The notes beneath the pieces were generated by a model, which was given only the letters and a program-made list of their open reading frames with translations, did not search any database and was not told the DNA's origin. The position numbers and the translations under genes were made by a program. Source: an uncultured Oscillospiraceae bacterium (GTDB taxonomy: Bacteria > Bacillota > Clostridia > Oscillospirales > Oscillospiraceae). Taken from it: a stretch of 17,026 nucleotides of DNA. Every line of letters starts with the position of its first letter. The first letter of the stretch is position 1. The DNA is taken from assembly GCA_947631805.1 (NCBI GenBank), contig CANRNA010000013.1:1-17026 (forward strand), written 5' to 3'. Positions 7,299-14,100 of the stretch are shown one piece after another.

Positions 7299-9535
7299 TA
7301 CGTGCTCTCCTTCTTCCTGGCCGGGGCCTTCTTCGTCCCGGTCTTTTTCCCGGCGGCGGAACGGGCGGCCGTCTTTTTGGCCGGGGCGTCCCCCTCTTTG
7401 GCGGCGGTGGAGCTCCCCCGCCGGTAGCGGTAGCCCCGCTTGTCCTCCGGGGTGAAATTCTCGCACTGCTCGTTGATGCAAAAGCTCTTGCGCTGGCCCT
7501 TGCCGGAGAGCTTGAACATGGTCTTGCCGCACACGGGGCAGTTGTCCTTGGTGGGCACATCCCAGCTCATAAAGCCGCAGGCCTGGCCCTTTTCGCAGGC
7601 GTAATAGGCGTAGCCCTTCTTGCTGGTGCGCTTGAAGATGCGGCTGCCGCACTTGGGGCAGCGGCCGGGCATCTCCACCACCAGGGGCATGGTGAAGCTG
7701 CACTCGGGATAGCCGGGGCATGCCAGGAACCGGCCGAACCGGCCGGATTTGACCACCAAATTCCGCCCGCAGTTGGGGCATATCTCCCCGGACACCTCGT
7801 CCGGGACCTTGATATGGACGCCCTGCAGGGCCTCCTCCGCCTTCTCCAGGTCCTGGGAGAACCCGCCGTAGAACTGGCTGAGCACGCCCTTCCAGTCGGC
7901 CTGGCCCTCCTCCACCTTGTCCAGAGTGTCCTCCATCCGGGCGGTGAACTGCACGTCCACGATGTCCGGGAAGCGCTCCTCCATCAGTTCCGTCACCGTC
8001 TCCCCCAGGGGGGTTGGCTTGAGGTACTTGCCCTCCTTGACCACGTACTCCCGGGCGGTGATGGTGGTGATGGTGGGGGCGTAGGTGCTGGGCCGGCCGA
8101 TGCCCTTCTCCTCCATGGCCCGGATGAGGGTGGCCTCGGAATACCGGGAGGGCGGGGCGGTGAAGTGCTGCTCCGGGTCCAGCTTGTCAAGATTCACCGG
8201 CTGGCCCTGGGTCAGCTCGGGCAGGGGGCGCTTGCCCTCCTCCTGCTCCTCGTCGTCCCGGTTGTCCTCATACACGGCGGTGTAGCCGGGGAAGGATATC
8301 CGGGAGTGATAGGCCCGGAACACATAGCCCTCGCACAGCGCGTCCACGGTGATGTTGTCATACACCGCATTGGCCATCTGGCTGGCGGTGAACCGGCCCC
8401 ATATCAGCCGGTACAGCCGGTACTGCTCCCCGGTCAGGCTCTTTTTCACCCGCTCGGGAGTCAGGCTGGGAACGCTGGGGCGAATGGCCTCGTGGGCGTC
8501 CTGGGCGTTGGAGCCGGTCTTGTACCGGCGGGGCTTGCCGTAATAGTACTCCTCCCCGTAGTGGGCCCGGATGAATTCCCCGGCGGCAGCCAGGGCGTCC
8601 TCCGACAGGCGCAGGGAGTCGGTACGCATATAGGTGATCAGGCCGATGGTGCCCTCCCCCTCTATGTCCACGCCCTCATAGAGCTGCTGGGCGATGGACA
8701 TGGTCCGCCGGGGGGTCATGCCCAGGCGGCGGGAGGCCTCCTGCTGGAGGGTGGAGGTGATGAAGGGGGGCGAGGGGCTGCGCTTTTTCGTCCCGTGGGT
8801 CACGGCGCCGATGGTGAAGGGCTTGCCGGTGACGGCGTCCGCCACGGCCTTCACCTCCGCCTCGCTGCGCAGCTCCATCTTTTTCTTCTCCGTGCCGTGG
8901 AACTGAGCGGGGAATTTCTCGTGCTTCTCCGTCTCCAGAAGGGCGTTGAGATACCAGTATTCCTCCGGCTGGAAGTTCTGTATCTCCCGCTCCCGGTCCA
9001 GGACCATCCTGGTGGCCACGGACTGGACCCGCCCGGCGGACAGGCCCTTGCGTATCTTCCTCCACAGGAGGGGGCTGAGCTTATAGCCCACGATGCGGTC
9101 CAGGATGCGCCGGGCCTGCTGGGCATCCACCAGGTCCTGGTCGATGTCCCGTGGGTGGGCGATGCCCTCCTTGACCACGTTTTTTGTTATCTCGTTGAAA
9201 GTCACCCGCCGGGCCTTGTCCCCGGGGATGTCCAGAAGCTCCTTCAAGTGCCAGGAGATGGCCTCCCCCTCCCGGTCCGGGTCCGTTGCCAGATACACGG
9301 TGCCCGCCCGCTTGGACGCCTTGCGAAGGGTCTCTATCACGTCCTCCCGGCCCTTCACCGGCTGATAGTCCGGCTCGAAGCCGTGCTCGATGTCCACGCC
9401 CATGGTGCTCTTGGGCAGGTCCCGGAGATGGCCCATGGAGGCCACCACCTTGTAACCGCTGCCAAGATACCGCTCGATGGTCTTGGCCTTCGCGGGGGAT
9501 TCCACTATGACAAGATCAGTCTTTGCCGCTGCCAT
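7298..9535 (-). CDS. topA: DNA topoisomerase I (type IA)
   Basis: TopA relaxes negative supercoils by passing strands through a transient single-strand break. The 745-residue protein starts with a Toprim domain: E12 in IVESPAKAKT and the DPDRE motif with D85, D87 and E89. The nucleophile is Y302 in TYMRTDS, and GIGRPSTYAPTI (478-489) is the usual conserved block. Three Cys4 zinc-ribbon modules follow: C586/C589/C606/C612, C626/C629/C647/C653 and C666/C669/C686/C691. A Lys/Ala-rich basic tail (about 710-743) ends the protein. The ATG at 9535 has GAGGAA upstream and lies 17 bases after the dprA stop. It is probably transcribed both from the operon promoter and from an internal promoter in dprA. 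Order dprA-topA-trmFO matches Bacillus. Confidence 0.98.
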   Translation of the reverse strand: MAAAKTDLVIVESPAKAKTIERYLGSGYKVVASMGHLRDLPKSTMGVDIEHGFEPDYQPVKGREDVIETLRKASKRAGTVYLATDPDREGEAISWHLKELLDIPGDKARRVTFNEITKNVVKEGIAHPRDIDQDLVDAQQARRILDRIVGYKLSPLLWRKIRKGLSAGRVQSVATRMVLDREREIQNFQPEEYWYLNALLETEKHEKFPAQFHGTEKKKMELRSEAEVKAVADAVTGKPFTIGAVTHGTKKRSPSPPFITSTLQQEASRRLGMTPRRTMSIAQQLYEGVDIEGEGTIGLITYMRTDSLRLSEDALAAAGEFIRAHYGEEYYYGKPRRYKTGSNAQDAHEAIRPSVPSLTPERVKKSLTGEQYRLYRLIWGRFTASQMANAVYDNITVDALCEGYVFRAYHSRISFPGYTAVYEDNRDDEEQEEGKRPLPELTQGQPVNLDKLDPEQHFTAPPSRYSEATLIRAMEEKGIGRPSTYAPTITTITAREYVVKEGKYLKPTPLGETVTELMEERFPDIVDVQFTARMEDTLDKVEEGQADWKGVLSQFYGGFSQDLEKAEEALQGVHIKVPDEVSGEICPNCGRNLVVKSGRFGRFLACPGYPECSFTMPLVVEMPGRCPKCGSRIFKRTSKKGYAYYACEKGQACGFMSWDVPTKDNCPVCGKTMFKLSGKGQRKSFCINEQCENFTPEDKRGYRYRRGSSTAAKEGDAPAKKTAARSAAGKKTGTKKAPARKKEST

Positions 9536-9552
9536 CCGTCTTCCTCACTCAT

Positions 9553-10713
9553 TCATGATGTACGGGTATACCGTCTGCCCGTCCCCTGGACCACCCGACC
9601 GGCCAGCTGGAGCATGGTCAGGGCCGCCAGGGTCTCCGGGGCGGTGAGACCGGACGCCTGGATGATATCGTCGGCGTGCATGTCCGGTCTGGTCATCGCG
9701 TCCAGCACCCTTCTCTGGTTTTCGGGAAGGTCCGCCGTGCTGGGCGCGGCTTCTGTTACGTCAATATAAACTATGTCCCGAGGCTTGTCAATCTCTTTTT
9801 TAATATGTATTTCCGTCGGTTTGCGCCGCAAAAGGTCGCTCCGCGTCTGATAGGCGCGCAAAACGTCCCCTCCGCCCGTCACCGGCACCGCCCCCTGGGC
9901 GATGAGCTCGTTGCATCCGGCGCTGGCGGCGGCGTCCGCGTTGCCCGGCACGGCGAACACGTCCCGCCCCTGCTCCAGAGCGTGGTCGGCGGTGCTGCGG
10001 GTGCCGCTGCGCACCGGCGCCTCCACCACGACCACCCCCAGGGACAGCCCGGTGATGATACGGTTCCTGACCCGGAAGTCCGCCGGGTAGGTCCTGGCCT
10101 TGGGGGGATATTCGCTTACGAGGGCACCCCGCGCCCGGACCTCGTCGAAAAGGGCCTTGTGCCTGGCCGGGTACACCTGGTCGATGGCCGTGCCCAGCAC
10201 GCCCACCGCCACGCCTCCGGCCCGCAGAGCCGCCTCCATGGCCGCCCCGTCGCAGCCCTCCGCCAGGCCAGACACCAGTATGCAGCCCCCCTGGGCAAGC
10301 TCCCGGCCCATCCGTCCGGCCATTTTCAGCCCGTAGGGGGTGGCCCGCCGGGTGCCCACCACGGCCAGCACCGCCGCGTCGTCCACCGCCGGGAGCCTGC
10401 CCCAGACATACAGTACGGCAGGGGGGTCGGGAATATGCCGCAGCCGCTCCGGGTAATCCGCGTCCTGCAAGGTGAGTATGGCGATGCCCTTTTCCTCGCA
10501 GAGGGCGATGGTATCGGCGGCCCGCTCCATGCTCTTGTCCGCCAGCTTGTCTGCCTCGGCCTTCTGCAAGAGAGGCTCGGCCTCCATCAGCTCCTCCCGT
10601 GGCGCGAAAAACACCTTTTCCGGTCCGCCCATGGTCTCCGTCAGCCGGTATTTTACGAGGGGCCGCACCCCGCCCACGCAGGACAGCCACACCCAGTATT
10701 TCAGTCTAGCCAT
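9553..10713 (-). CDS. dprA: DNA-processing protein DprA (Smf family)
   Basis: DprA binds incoming single-stranded DNA and loads RecA during natural transformation. The 386-residue protein has a helical N-terminal region (1-100), a Rossmann-like core (about 115-285) with VVGTRRATPYG (118-128), SEYPP (200-204), RNRIITGLS (216-224) and DVFAVPG (251-257), a linker (about 296-325) and a C-terminal DprA-type winged helix (about 328-384). Several usual residues differ: the common GLAxGID.AAH reads GLAEGCDGAAM (149-159), losing the histidine; the FPARNRII type reads FRVRNRII; and SGSLIT is replaced by SGTRST. The linker is encoded by AT-rich DNA holding a promoter-like sequence. The start overlaps the end of the methyltransferase gene by eight bases. 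Functional transformation in this organism cannot be concluded. Confidence 0.95.
   Translation of the reverse strand: MARLKYWVWLSCVGGVRPLVKYRLTETMGGPEKVFFAPREELMEAEPLLQKAEADKLADKSMERAADTIALCEEKGIAILTLQDADYPERLRHIPDPPAVLYVWGRLPAVDDAAVLAVVGTRRATPYGLKMAGRMGRELAQGGCILVSGLAEGCDGAAMEAALRAGGVAVGVLGTAIDQVYPARHKALFDEVRARGALVSEYPPKARTYPADFRVRNRIITGLSLGVVVVEAPVRSGTRSTADHALEQGRDVFAVPGNADAAASAGCNELIAQGAVPVTGGGDVLRAYQTRSDLLRRKPTEIHIKKEIDKPRDIVYIDVTEAAPSTADLPENQRRVLDAMTRPDMHADDIIQASGLTAPETLAALTMLQLAGRVVQGTGRRYTRTS
9763..9791 (-). promoter_or_regulatory. Promoter-like sequence inside dprA, ahead of topA
   Basis: On the minus strand a perfect TTGACA (9786-9791) and TATATT (9763-9768, one base off TATAAT) are separated by exactly 17 bases. 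Predicted initiation near 9756 would give a leader of about 220 bases that crosses the end of dprA before topA. The sequence sits in an AT-rich pocket in otherwise GC-rich coding DNA. The match is seen; activity is inferred. Confidence 0.6.
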
Positions 10714-11437
10714 TGCGCGTCATCTCCCACATGGCCACCGCCGCCGCCACGGCGGCGTTCAGGCTCTCCGCCCGGGGGCGCATGGGGATGCGCACCGTCC
10801 CCTGGCACAGGGCCAAAAGCTCCTCCGTCAGCCCCCGCCCCTCATTGCCGATGGCCACCGCCACCGGCGCGGGGGGCAGAGCGCGTATATCCATCCCCCC
10901 CGGTGCCAGGGCGGCCCCGTAAAGGGGCAGGCCCCGCAGCGCCTCCGCCAGACCGGCCAGGTCCGTCTTCACCACGCTCTGGCGGAATATGGCCCCCATG
11001 GAGGCCCGGACCGTCTTGGGATTATAGGGGTCGGCGCATGCCCCGCACAGCACCACCAGGTCCGTGCCGAAGGCGTCCGCCGTCCGAAGCACGGTCCCCA
11101 CGTTCCCCGGGTCCTGGACGTTTTCCAGCACCACCGCCCGGCGCATATCCTCCGCCGGGGGCAGCGGCCGCATCCGCACCGTGAACACGGGGCCGGGGCT
11201 GTTTTGCAGAGGGGACACCGCCCGCAGTATCTCCGGCGACACCACCCGGCACGGCAGGCCGGGCAGCTCCTTTGCCGCCAGCACACAGGTGATCTCCGCC
11301 CCGGAGGCCGCCGCCTCCTCCAGCAGGGTCTCCCCGGCGCAGATATACTCCCCCGCCGCCTGGCGGGCCTTTCCGTCCGAGCCCAAGGCGATGAACCGCT
11401 TCACCAGCTCGTTTTGCCGTGACCGTATCGCTTCCAT
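10706..11437 (-). CDS. SpoU/TrmH-family RNA 2'-O-methyltransferase
   Basis: This SAM-dependent methyltransferase would 2'-O-methylate a ribose in rRNA or tRNA. The 243-residue protein has an N-terminal substrate-binding domain (about 1-97) and a C-terminal SPOUT knot domain. All three SpoU motifs are present: motif 1 ENVQDPGNVGTVLRTADAFG (105-124, with N113 and catalytic R118), motif 2 AIGNEGRGL (195-203) and motif 3 IPMRPRAESLNAAVAAAV (217-234). It resembles RlmB/YsgA-type rRNA methyltransferases, but the target nucleotide cannot be read from sequence. It is the first gene of the housekeeping operon, with a strong promoter about 40 bases upstream, and its 3' end overlaps dprA by eight bases. 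Confidence 0.93.
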   Translation of the reverse strand: MEAIRSRQNELVKRFIALGSDGKARQAAGEYICAGETLLEEAAASGAEITCVLAAKELPGLPCRVVSPEILRAVSPLQNSPGPVFTVRMRPLPPAEDMRRAVVLENVQDPGNVGTVLRTADAFGTDLVVLCGACADPYNPKTVRASMGAIFRQSVVKTDLAGLAEALRGLPLYGAALAPGGMDIRALPPAPVAVAIGNEGRGLTEELLALCQGTVRIPMRPRAESLNAAVAAAVAMWEMTRNG

Positions 11438-11475
11438 GCTCCCAACACTTTCCTGTCAGCAAGATATTATAAATT

Positions 11476-11504
11476 AGTATATAGCGTCCCGGCCCCTTTG
11501 TCAA
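11476..11504 (-). promoter_or_regulatory. Strong sigma-A promoter for the housekeeping operon
   Basis: On the minus strand TTGACA (11499-11504) and TATACT (11476-11481) are separated by exactly 17 bases, only one base from full consensus. Predicted initiation is near 11469, about 31 bases before the ATG at 11437. It lies in the only clear intergenic gap upstream of the operon. Confidence 0.8.
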
Positions 11505-11580
11505 TTTGCACCGCAAAAGCGGACATCCGCCGGTCCCTGCCAGCGAAGGGATACTTCCCTCTTTATCGGGGATAGAGACA

Positions 11581-11612
11581 GGGCGGGAACATCTCAGACG
11601 ATGCCCCCGCCC
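11581..11612 (-). terminator. Hairpin terminator behind the glycerate kinase gene
   Basis: GATGCCCCCGCCC (11600-11612) pairs with GGGCGGGAACATC (11581-11593) around the six-base loop 11594-11599, giving a 13-base-pair stem with two G-U pairs in the minus-strand RNA. It begins 16 bases beyond the glycerate kinase stop. The minus-strand tail is only weakly T-rich (TGTCTCTATCC), while GTTTTGT follows on the plus strand, so it might work better in the other direction. The spacer 11505-11580 holds no gene I can support. Confidence 0.6.
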
Positions 11613-11627
11613 CGTTTTGTCATGGTC

Positions 11628-12857
11628 TCAGCGCAGCAGCACCGCGGCCACGTCGTTGACGTTGGTGCCGGTGGCGCCGGTGACGATGAGGCCGTCCACC
11701 GCCTTCAGGGCGTGATAGGCGTCGTTGTCCCCCAGCACCCGGTGGATGTCCAGGCCCTGGGCCTCCAGGGCCGCCGCCGTGGACCCGTCCGCCATGCCGC
11801 CCGCCGCGTCGGTGGGGCCGTCGGTGCCGTCGGAGCCGAAGGAGAACACCGCCGTGCCCTCCAGGCCCCGGATGCCCTCCGCCGCCGCCAGGGCCAGCTC
11901 CTGGTTCCGGCCGCCCTTGCCGCGGCCGGTGAGGCGCACCACCGTCTCGCCTCCCGCCAGGAAGGCCAGAGGCCGGTCCGGCCCCTGGTGGGTCCGGGCG
12001 ATGGACGCAAGGAAGGACCCGGCCTCCCTGGCCTGGCAGCACAGCCTGTCGGTGAGCACCACGGGCTCATAGCCCCGCTCCCGGCAGGCCTCCGCCGCCG
12101 CCGCGCAAAGCTGGCGCACGGAGCCGGTGACGACCGTCTCCACGTTGTCCAGGACCTTGGGCGTCTCCCGGTCCAGCAGGGCCGAAGCCTCGGCCGTGAG
12201 CCGCAGGGCGTACTTCTCCGCCACCGCCCTGGCCTGGGCGCAGGTGGAGCTGTCCGGATAGGCAGGGCCGCTGGCGATCATGTCCAGCGGGTCCCCCAGA
12301 ATGTCGCTGAGCACCACGCTGAACACCCGCGCCGGGGCGCAAGCCTGGGCAAAGCGCCCGCCCTTCACGGCGCTCAGGCGTTTGCGCACCGTGTTCATCT
12401 CCACGATATCCGCTCCGCTGGCCAGAAGCTGGGCCGTGATGTCCTCCAGCTCCCCGCCGGGGATAAGGGGCTTTTCAAACAGGGCGCTCCCGCCCCCGGA
12501 CAGGAGGAATATGACCGTGTCCTCCTCCCGCAGGCCCCGCACCATCTCCAGCACCTTTTCCGTGGCGGCGAAGCTGTTCCCGTCCGGCACCGGGTGGCCC
12601 GCCTCGTAGCAGTCCACCCCAGGGATGGGACCCATCACGTGGCCGTACTTGGTCACCACCGCCCCGGCGTCCACGCCGCCCAGGGTCTCCACGGCGGTCC
12701 GGGCCATCTGCCAGGCGGCCTTTCCCGCCGCCGCCAGCACCACCCGGCCGGTGAAGGTCCGCCCGGCCAGGGCCCGGCGCACCGCCTCGTCCGGCAGCAC
12801 GGCCCGGATGGACCGGCTGACGATGTAGTCTATATCATGGCGAAGCTCTTCGTTCAT
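11628..12857 (-). CDS. Glycerate 2-kinase, DUF4147/MOFRL type
   Basis: This enzyme family phosphorylates D-glycerate at C2 using ATP, giving 2-phosphoglycerate for lower glycolysis. The 409-residue protein matches the GckA/TtuD class: AAGKA (43-47), LLSGGGSAL (118-126), MNTVRKRLSAVKGGR (154-168), SDILGD (184-189), then the MOFRL domain with GGETVV (302-307), GKGGRNQEL (313-321), GSDGTDGPTDAAGG (341-354) and TGATGTNVND (393-402). The ATG at 12857 has AGGAGAG upstream. It follows the hydroxypyruvate reductase-like gene by 63 bases that form a long hairpin. The pair would take hydroxypyruvate to glycerate and on to 2-phosphoglycerate. A terminator-like hairpin follows. Older databases sometimes label this family hydroxypyruvate reductase; the motifs favour the kinase. 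Confidence 0.93.
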   Translation of the reverse strand: MNEELRHDIDYIVSRSIRAVLPDEAVRRALAGRTFTGRVVLAAAGKAAWQMARTAVETLGGVDAGAVVTKYGHVMGPIPGVDCYEAGHPVPDGNSFAATEKVLEMVRGLREEDTVIFLLSGGGSALFEKPLIPGGELEDITAQLLASGADIVEMNTVRKRLSAVKGGRFAQACAPARVFSVVLSDILGDPLDMIASGPAYPDSSTCAQARAVAEKYALRLTAEASALLDRETPKVLDNVETVVTGSVRQLCAAAAEACRERGYEPVVLTDRLCCQAREAGSFLASIARTHQGPDRPLAFLAGGETVVRLTGRGKGGRNQELALAAAEGIRGLEGTAVFSFGSDGTDGPTDAAGGMADGSTAAALEAQGLDIHRVLGDNDAYHALKAVDGLIVTGATGTNVNDVAAVLLR

Positions 12858-12879
12858 CCTCTCTCCTTTCCCGATAGGC

Positions 12880-12918
12880 GATATGCCGCCCCTTCCGTGC
12901 CGGAAGCGGCGGCGTATC
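12880..12918 (-). other. Intercistronic hairpin between reductase and kinase genes
   Basis: GATA-GCCGCC-CTTCCG (12880-12897) pairs with CGGAAG-GGCGGC-TATC (12901-12918) around a three-base loop, 16 paired bases with two single mismatches. It occupies nearly the whole 63-base gap between the genes and stops about 10 bases short of the kinase ribosome binding site. There is no T-run on the minus strand, so a processing or mRNA-stability hairpin is more likely than a terminator. Confidence 0.6.
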
Positions 12919-12920
12919 CG

Positions 12921-13889
12921 TCAGGGGTTGACCACGTTCTGGGGCTTTCCGGCCAGGAAGGCCCGGATGTTCTCCACCGTGCAGTCCATGATCCGCTCCC
13001 GGCTCCCCCGGGCGGCCCAGGAGATGTGGGGGGTGATGATGCAGTTTTTGGCCTTGAGCAGGGGGTTATCCGGCCGGATGGGCTCGGTGGACACCACGTC
13101 CAGACCGGCCCCGGCCACCTTGCCGGAGTTGAGGGCGTCGGCCAGGTCCTGCTCCACCACCATCTGGCCCCGGCTGTTGTTGATGATGATGACCCCGTCC
13201 TTCATCTTGGCGATGTTTTCCTTATTGATGATGCCCGCGTTGAAGGGGAACAGGGGCATTTGCAGCCCTAGCACGTCGGAGCGGGCGAACAGCTCGTCCA
13301 GCTCCACATATTCCACCCCCAGGGCCTTGGCCTCGTCGGTCTGGCGGCCGTCAAAGGCGATGACGTGCATGCCCAGGGCCCTGGCTATCTCCGCCGTGTG
13401 GATGCCGATATTGCCGCAGCCCAGCAGGCCGTAGGTCATGCCCGCCAGCTCGATGAGGGGATAGTCCCAGTAGCACCAGTCGGGGTTGTTCGCCCAGTCC
13501 CCCCGGTAAACGGAGTCGGAGTGGTGGCCGATGTGATGGCACACCTCCAGCAGCAGGGCGATGGCGAACTGGCTCACGGACCGGGTGCCGTACACCGGCA
13601 CGTTCACCACCGGGATGCCCCGCTCCCTGGCGCAGGCGATATCCACCACGTTGTAGCCCGTGGCCAGCACGGCGATGAGCTTGATGCCGGGGCACTTTTC
13701 CATGGTGGCCCGGGAGATGGGGGTCTTGTTCATCAAAACGATGTCCGCGTCGCCGATGCGCTCGGCGATGAGAGGCGACTCCTCGTAGGATGTGCGGTCA
13801 TACACCGTCAGGTCTCCGAACTGACGGACGCCGTCCCAGCTCAGGTCGCCGGGGTTTTCCGTATATCCGTCCAATACGACTATCTTCAT
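12921..13889 (-). CDS. D-2-hydroxyacid dehydrogenase, hydroxypyruvate reductase-like
   Basis: This is an NAD(P)-dependent 2-hydroxyacid dehydrogenase, probably reducing hydroxypyruvate or glyoxylate to D-glycerate or glycolate. The 322-residue protein has the nucleotide fold GCGNIG (157-162) with acidic D180 at the end of the second strand, favouring NAD. The catalytic set is R240 (NNSRG), E269 (STEP) and H288 (TPHISW); the His-xx-Trp pattern is typical of glycerate dehydrogenase-like members. The frame is open to 13958, but AGGAGGG at 13896-13902 and the family N-terminus MKIVVLDGY fix the ATG at 13889. It precedes the glycerate kinase gene, which supports the hydroxypyruvate assignment. Exact substrate is inferred; it could act on another 2-keto acid. 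Confidence 0.92.
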   Translation of the reverse strand: MKIVVLDGYTENPGDLSWDGVRQFGDLTVYDRTSYEESPLIAERIGDADIVLMNKTPISRATMEKCPGIKLIAVLATGYNVVDIACARERGIPVVNVPVYGTRSVSQFAIALLLEVCHHIGHHSDSVYRGDWANNPDWCYWDYPLIELAGMTYGLLGCGNIGIHTAEIARALGMHVIAFDGRQTDEAKALGVEYVELDELFARSDVLGLQMPLFPFNAGIINKENIAKMKDGVIIINNSRGQMVVEQDLADALNSGKVAGAGLDVVSTEPIRPDNPLLKAKNCIITPHISWAARGSRERIMDCTVENIRAFLAGKPQNVVNP

Positions 13890-13895
13890 ATCGGT

Positions 13896-13902
13896 CCCTC
13901 CT
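13896..13902 (-). promoter_or_regulatory. Ribosome binding site fixing the reductase start
   Basis: AGGAGGG lies six bases before the ATG at 13889. This decides between that start and an in-frame upstream codon at 13958, which lies inside the hairpin region and upstream of the predicted transcription start. Confidence 0.85.
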
Positions 13903-13914
13903 ATGTTTTTGTCC

Positions 13915-13920
13915 AGTATA
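13915..13920 (-). promoter_or_regulatory. Extended -10 promoter for the reductase-kinase unit
   Basis: On the minus strand TGGTATACT provides an extended -10 (TGnTATACT) with the hexamer at 13915-13920. The -35 position 17 bases upstream reads TTTCCC (13938-13943), a poor match and part of a hairpin arm. Predicted initiation near 13908 gives a leader of about 19 bases. A weak -35 with a good extended -10 would fit a promoter needing an activator. Confidence 0.5.
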
Positions 13921-13956
13921 CCACGTTCTTCCCGCCGGGGAAACCCCCGGCAGGGC

Positions 13957-13990
13957 AAAAGCCCTGAAAACTTCTGCTTTCAGGGCCTTT
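13957..13990 (-). terminator. Terminator-like hairpin behind the Ldh2-family gene
   Basis: In the minus-strand RNA GCCCTGAAA (13978-13986) pairs perfectly with TTTCAGGGC (13961-13969) across an 8-base loop, followed directly by TTTT (13957-13960). It is the hairpin in the cluster that most resembles an intrinsic terminator for the upstream operon. Its downstream arm can alternatively pair with the adjacent GCCCTG, which would disrupt it. Confidence 0.55.
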
Positions 13991-14022
13991 GAGCTTGTCA
14001 AAAACCGAGTTTTTGACAGCTC
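13991..14022 (-). repeat. Inverted repeat with GTCAAAAAC/GTTTTTGAC arms
   Basis: GAGCTGTCAAAAAC (14009-14022) pairs with GTTTTTGACAAGCTC (13991-14005) around the loop TCG (14006-14008), a stem of 14 base pairs with one bulged base. It shares the GTCAAAA/TTTTGAC core with the inverted repeat at 14064-14100, so the two could cross-pair. Confidence 0.75.
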
Positions 14023-14063
14023 GGACATATAAACTGCACGGGGGAAGTGAATCCCCCCGGCAG

Positions 14064-14100
14064 GAAGTCAAAAGCCTGACGCACTGCGGCTTTTGACTTC
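14064..14100 (-). repeat. Perfect 13-bp inverted repeat, GAAGTCAAAAGCC arms
   Basis: GAAGTCAAAAGCC (14088-14100 on the minus strand) is followed after 11 bases by its exact complement GGCTTTTGACTTC (14064-14076). The arms are perfect over 13 bases. It lies about 48 bases after the Ldh2-family stop codon. Confidence 0.8.

Noticed and set aside
7299..7781. N-terminal extension of trmFO giving a 600-residue protein
   Set aside because: The added residues are topA read in another frame; the conserved FAD-binding N-terminus and ribosome binding site fix the start at 7298.
7814..9769. Plus-strand open frame (651 codons) opposite topA
   Set aside because: It lacks recognisable domains and lies wholly opposite a well-supported topoisomerase and part of dprA.
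11601..13271. Plus-strand open frame (556 codons) opposite the kinase and reductase
   Set aside because: It is an antisense shadow running through a terminator-like hairpin and an intercistronic hairpin; no motif or good upstream signal.
13890..13958. 23-residue N-terminal extension of the reductase
   Set aside because: It starts within the terminator-like hairpin region and upstream of the predicted transcription start; AGGAGGG directly precedes the ATG at 13889.
13798..14028. Small minus-strand frame (76 codons) through the hairpin region into the reductase gene
   Set aside because: It runs through inverted repeats and then overlaps the reductase in another frame; no ribosome binding site or family match. 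Probably a repeat-derived spurious frame.
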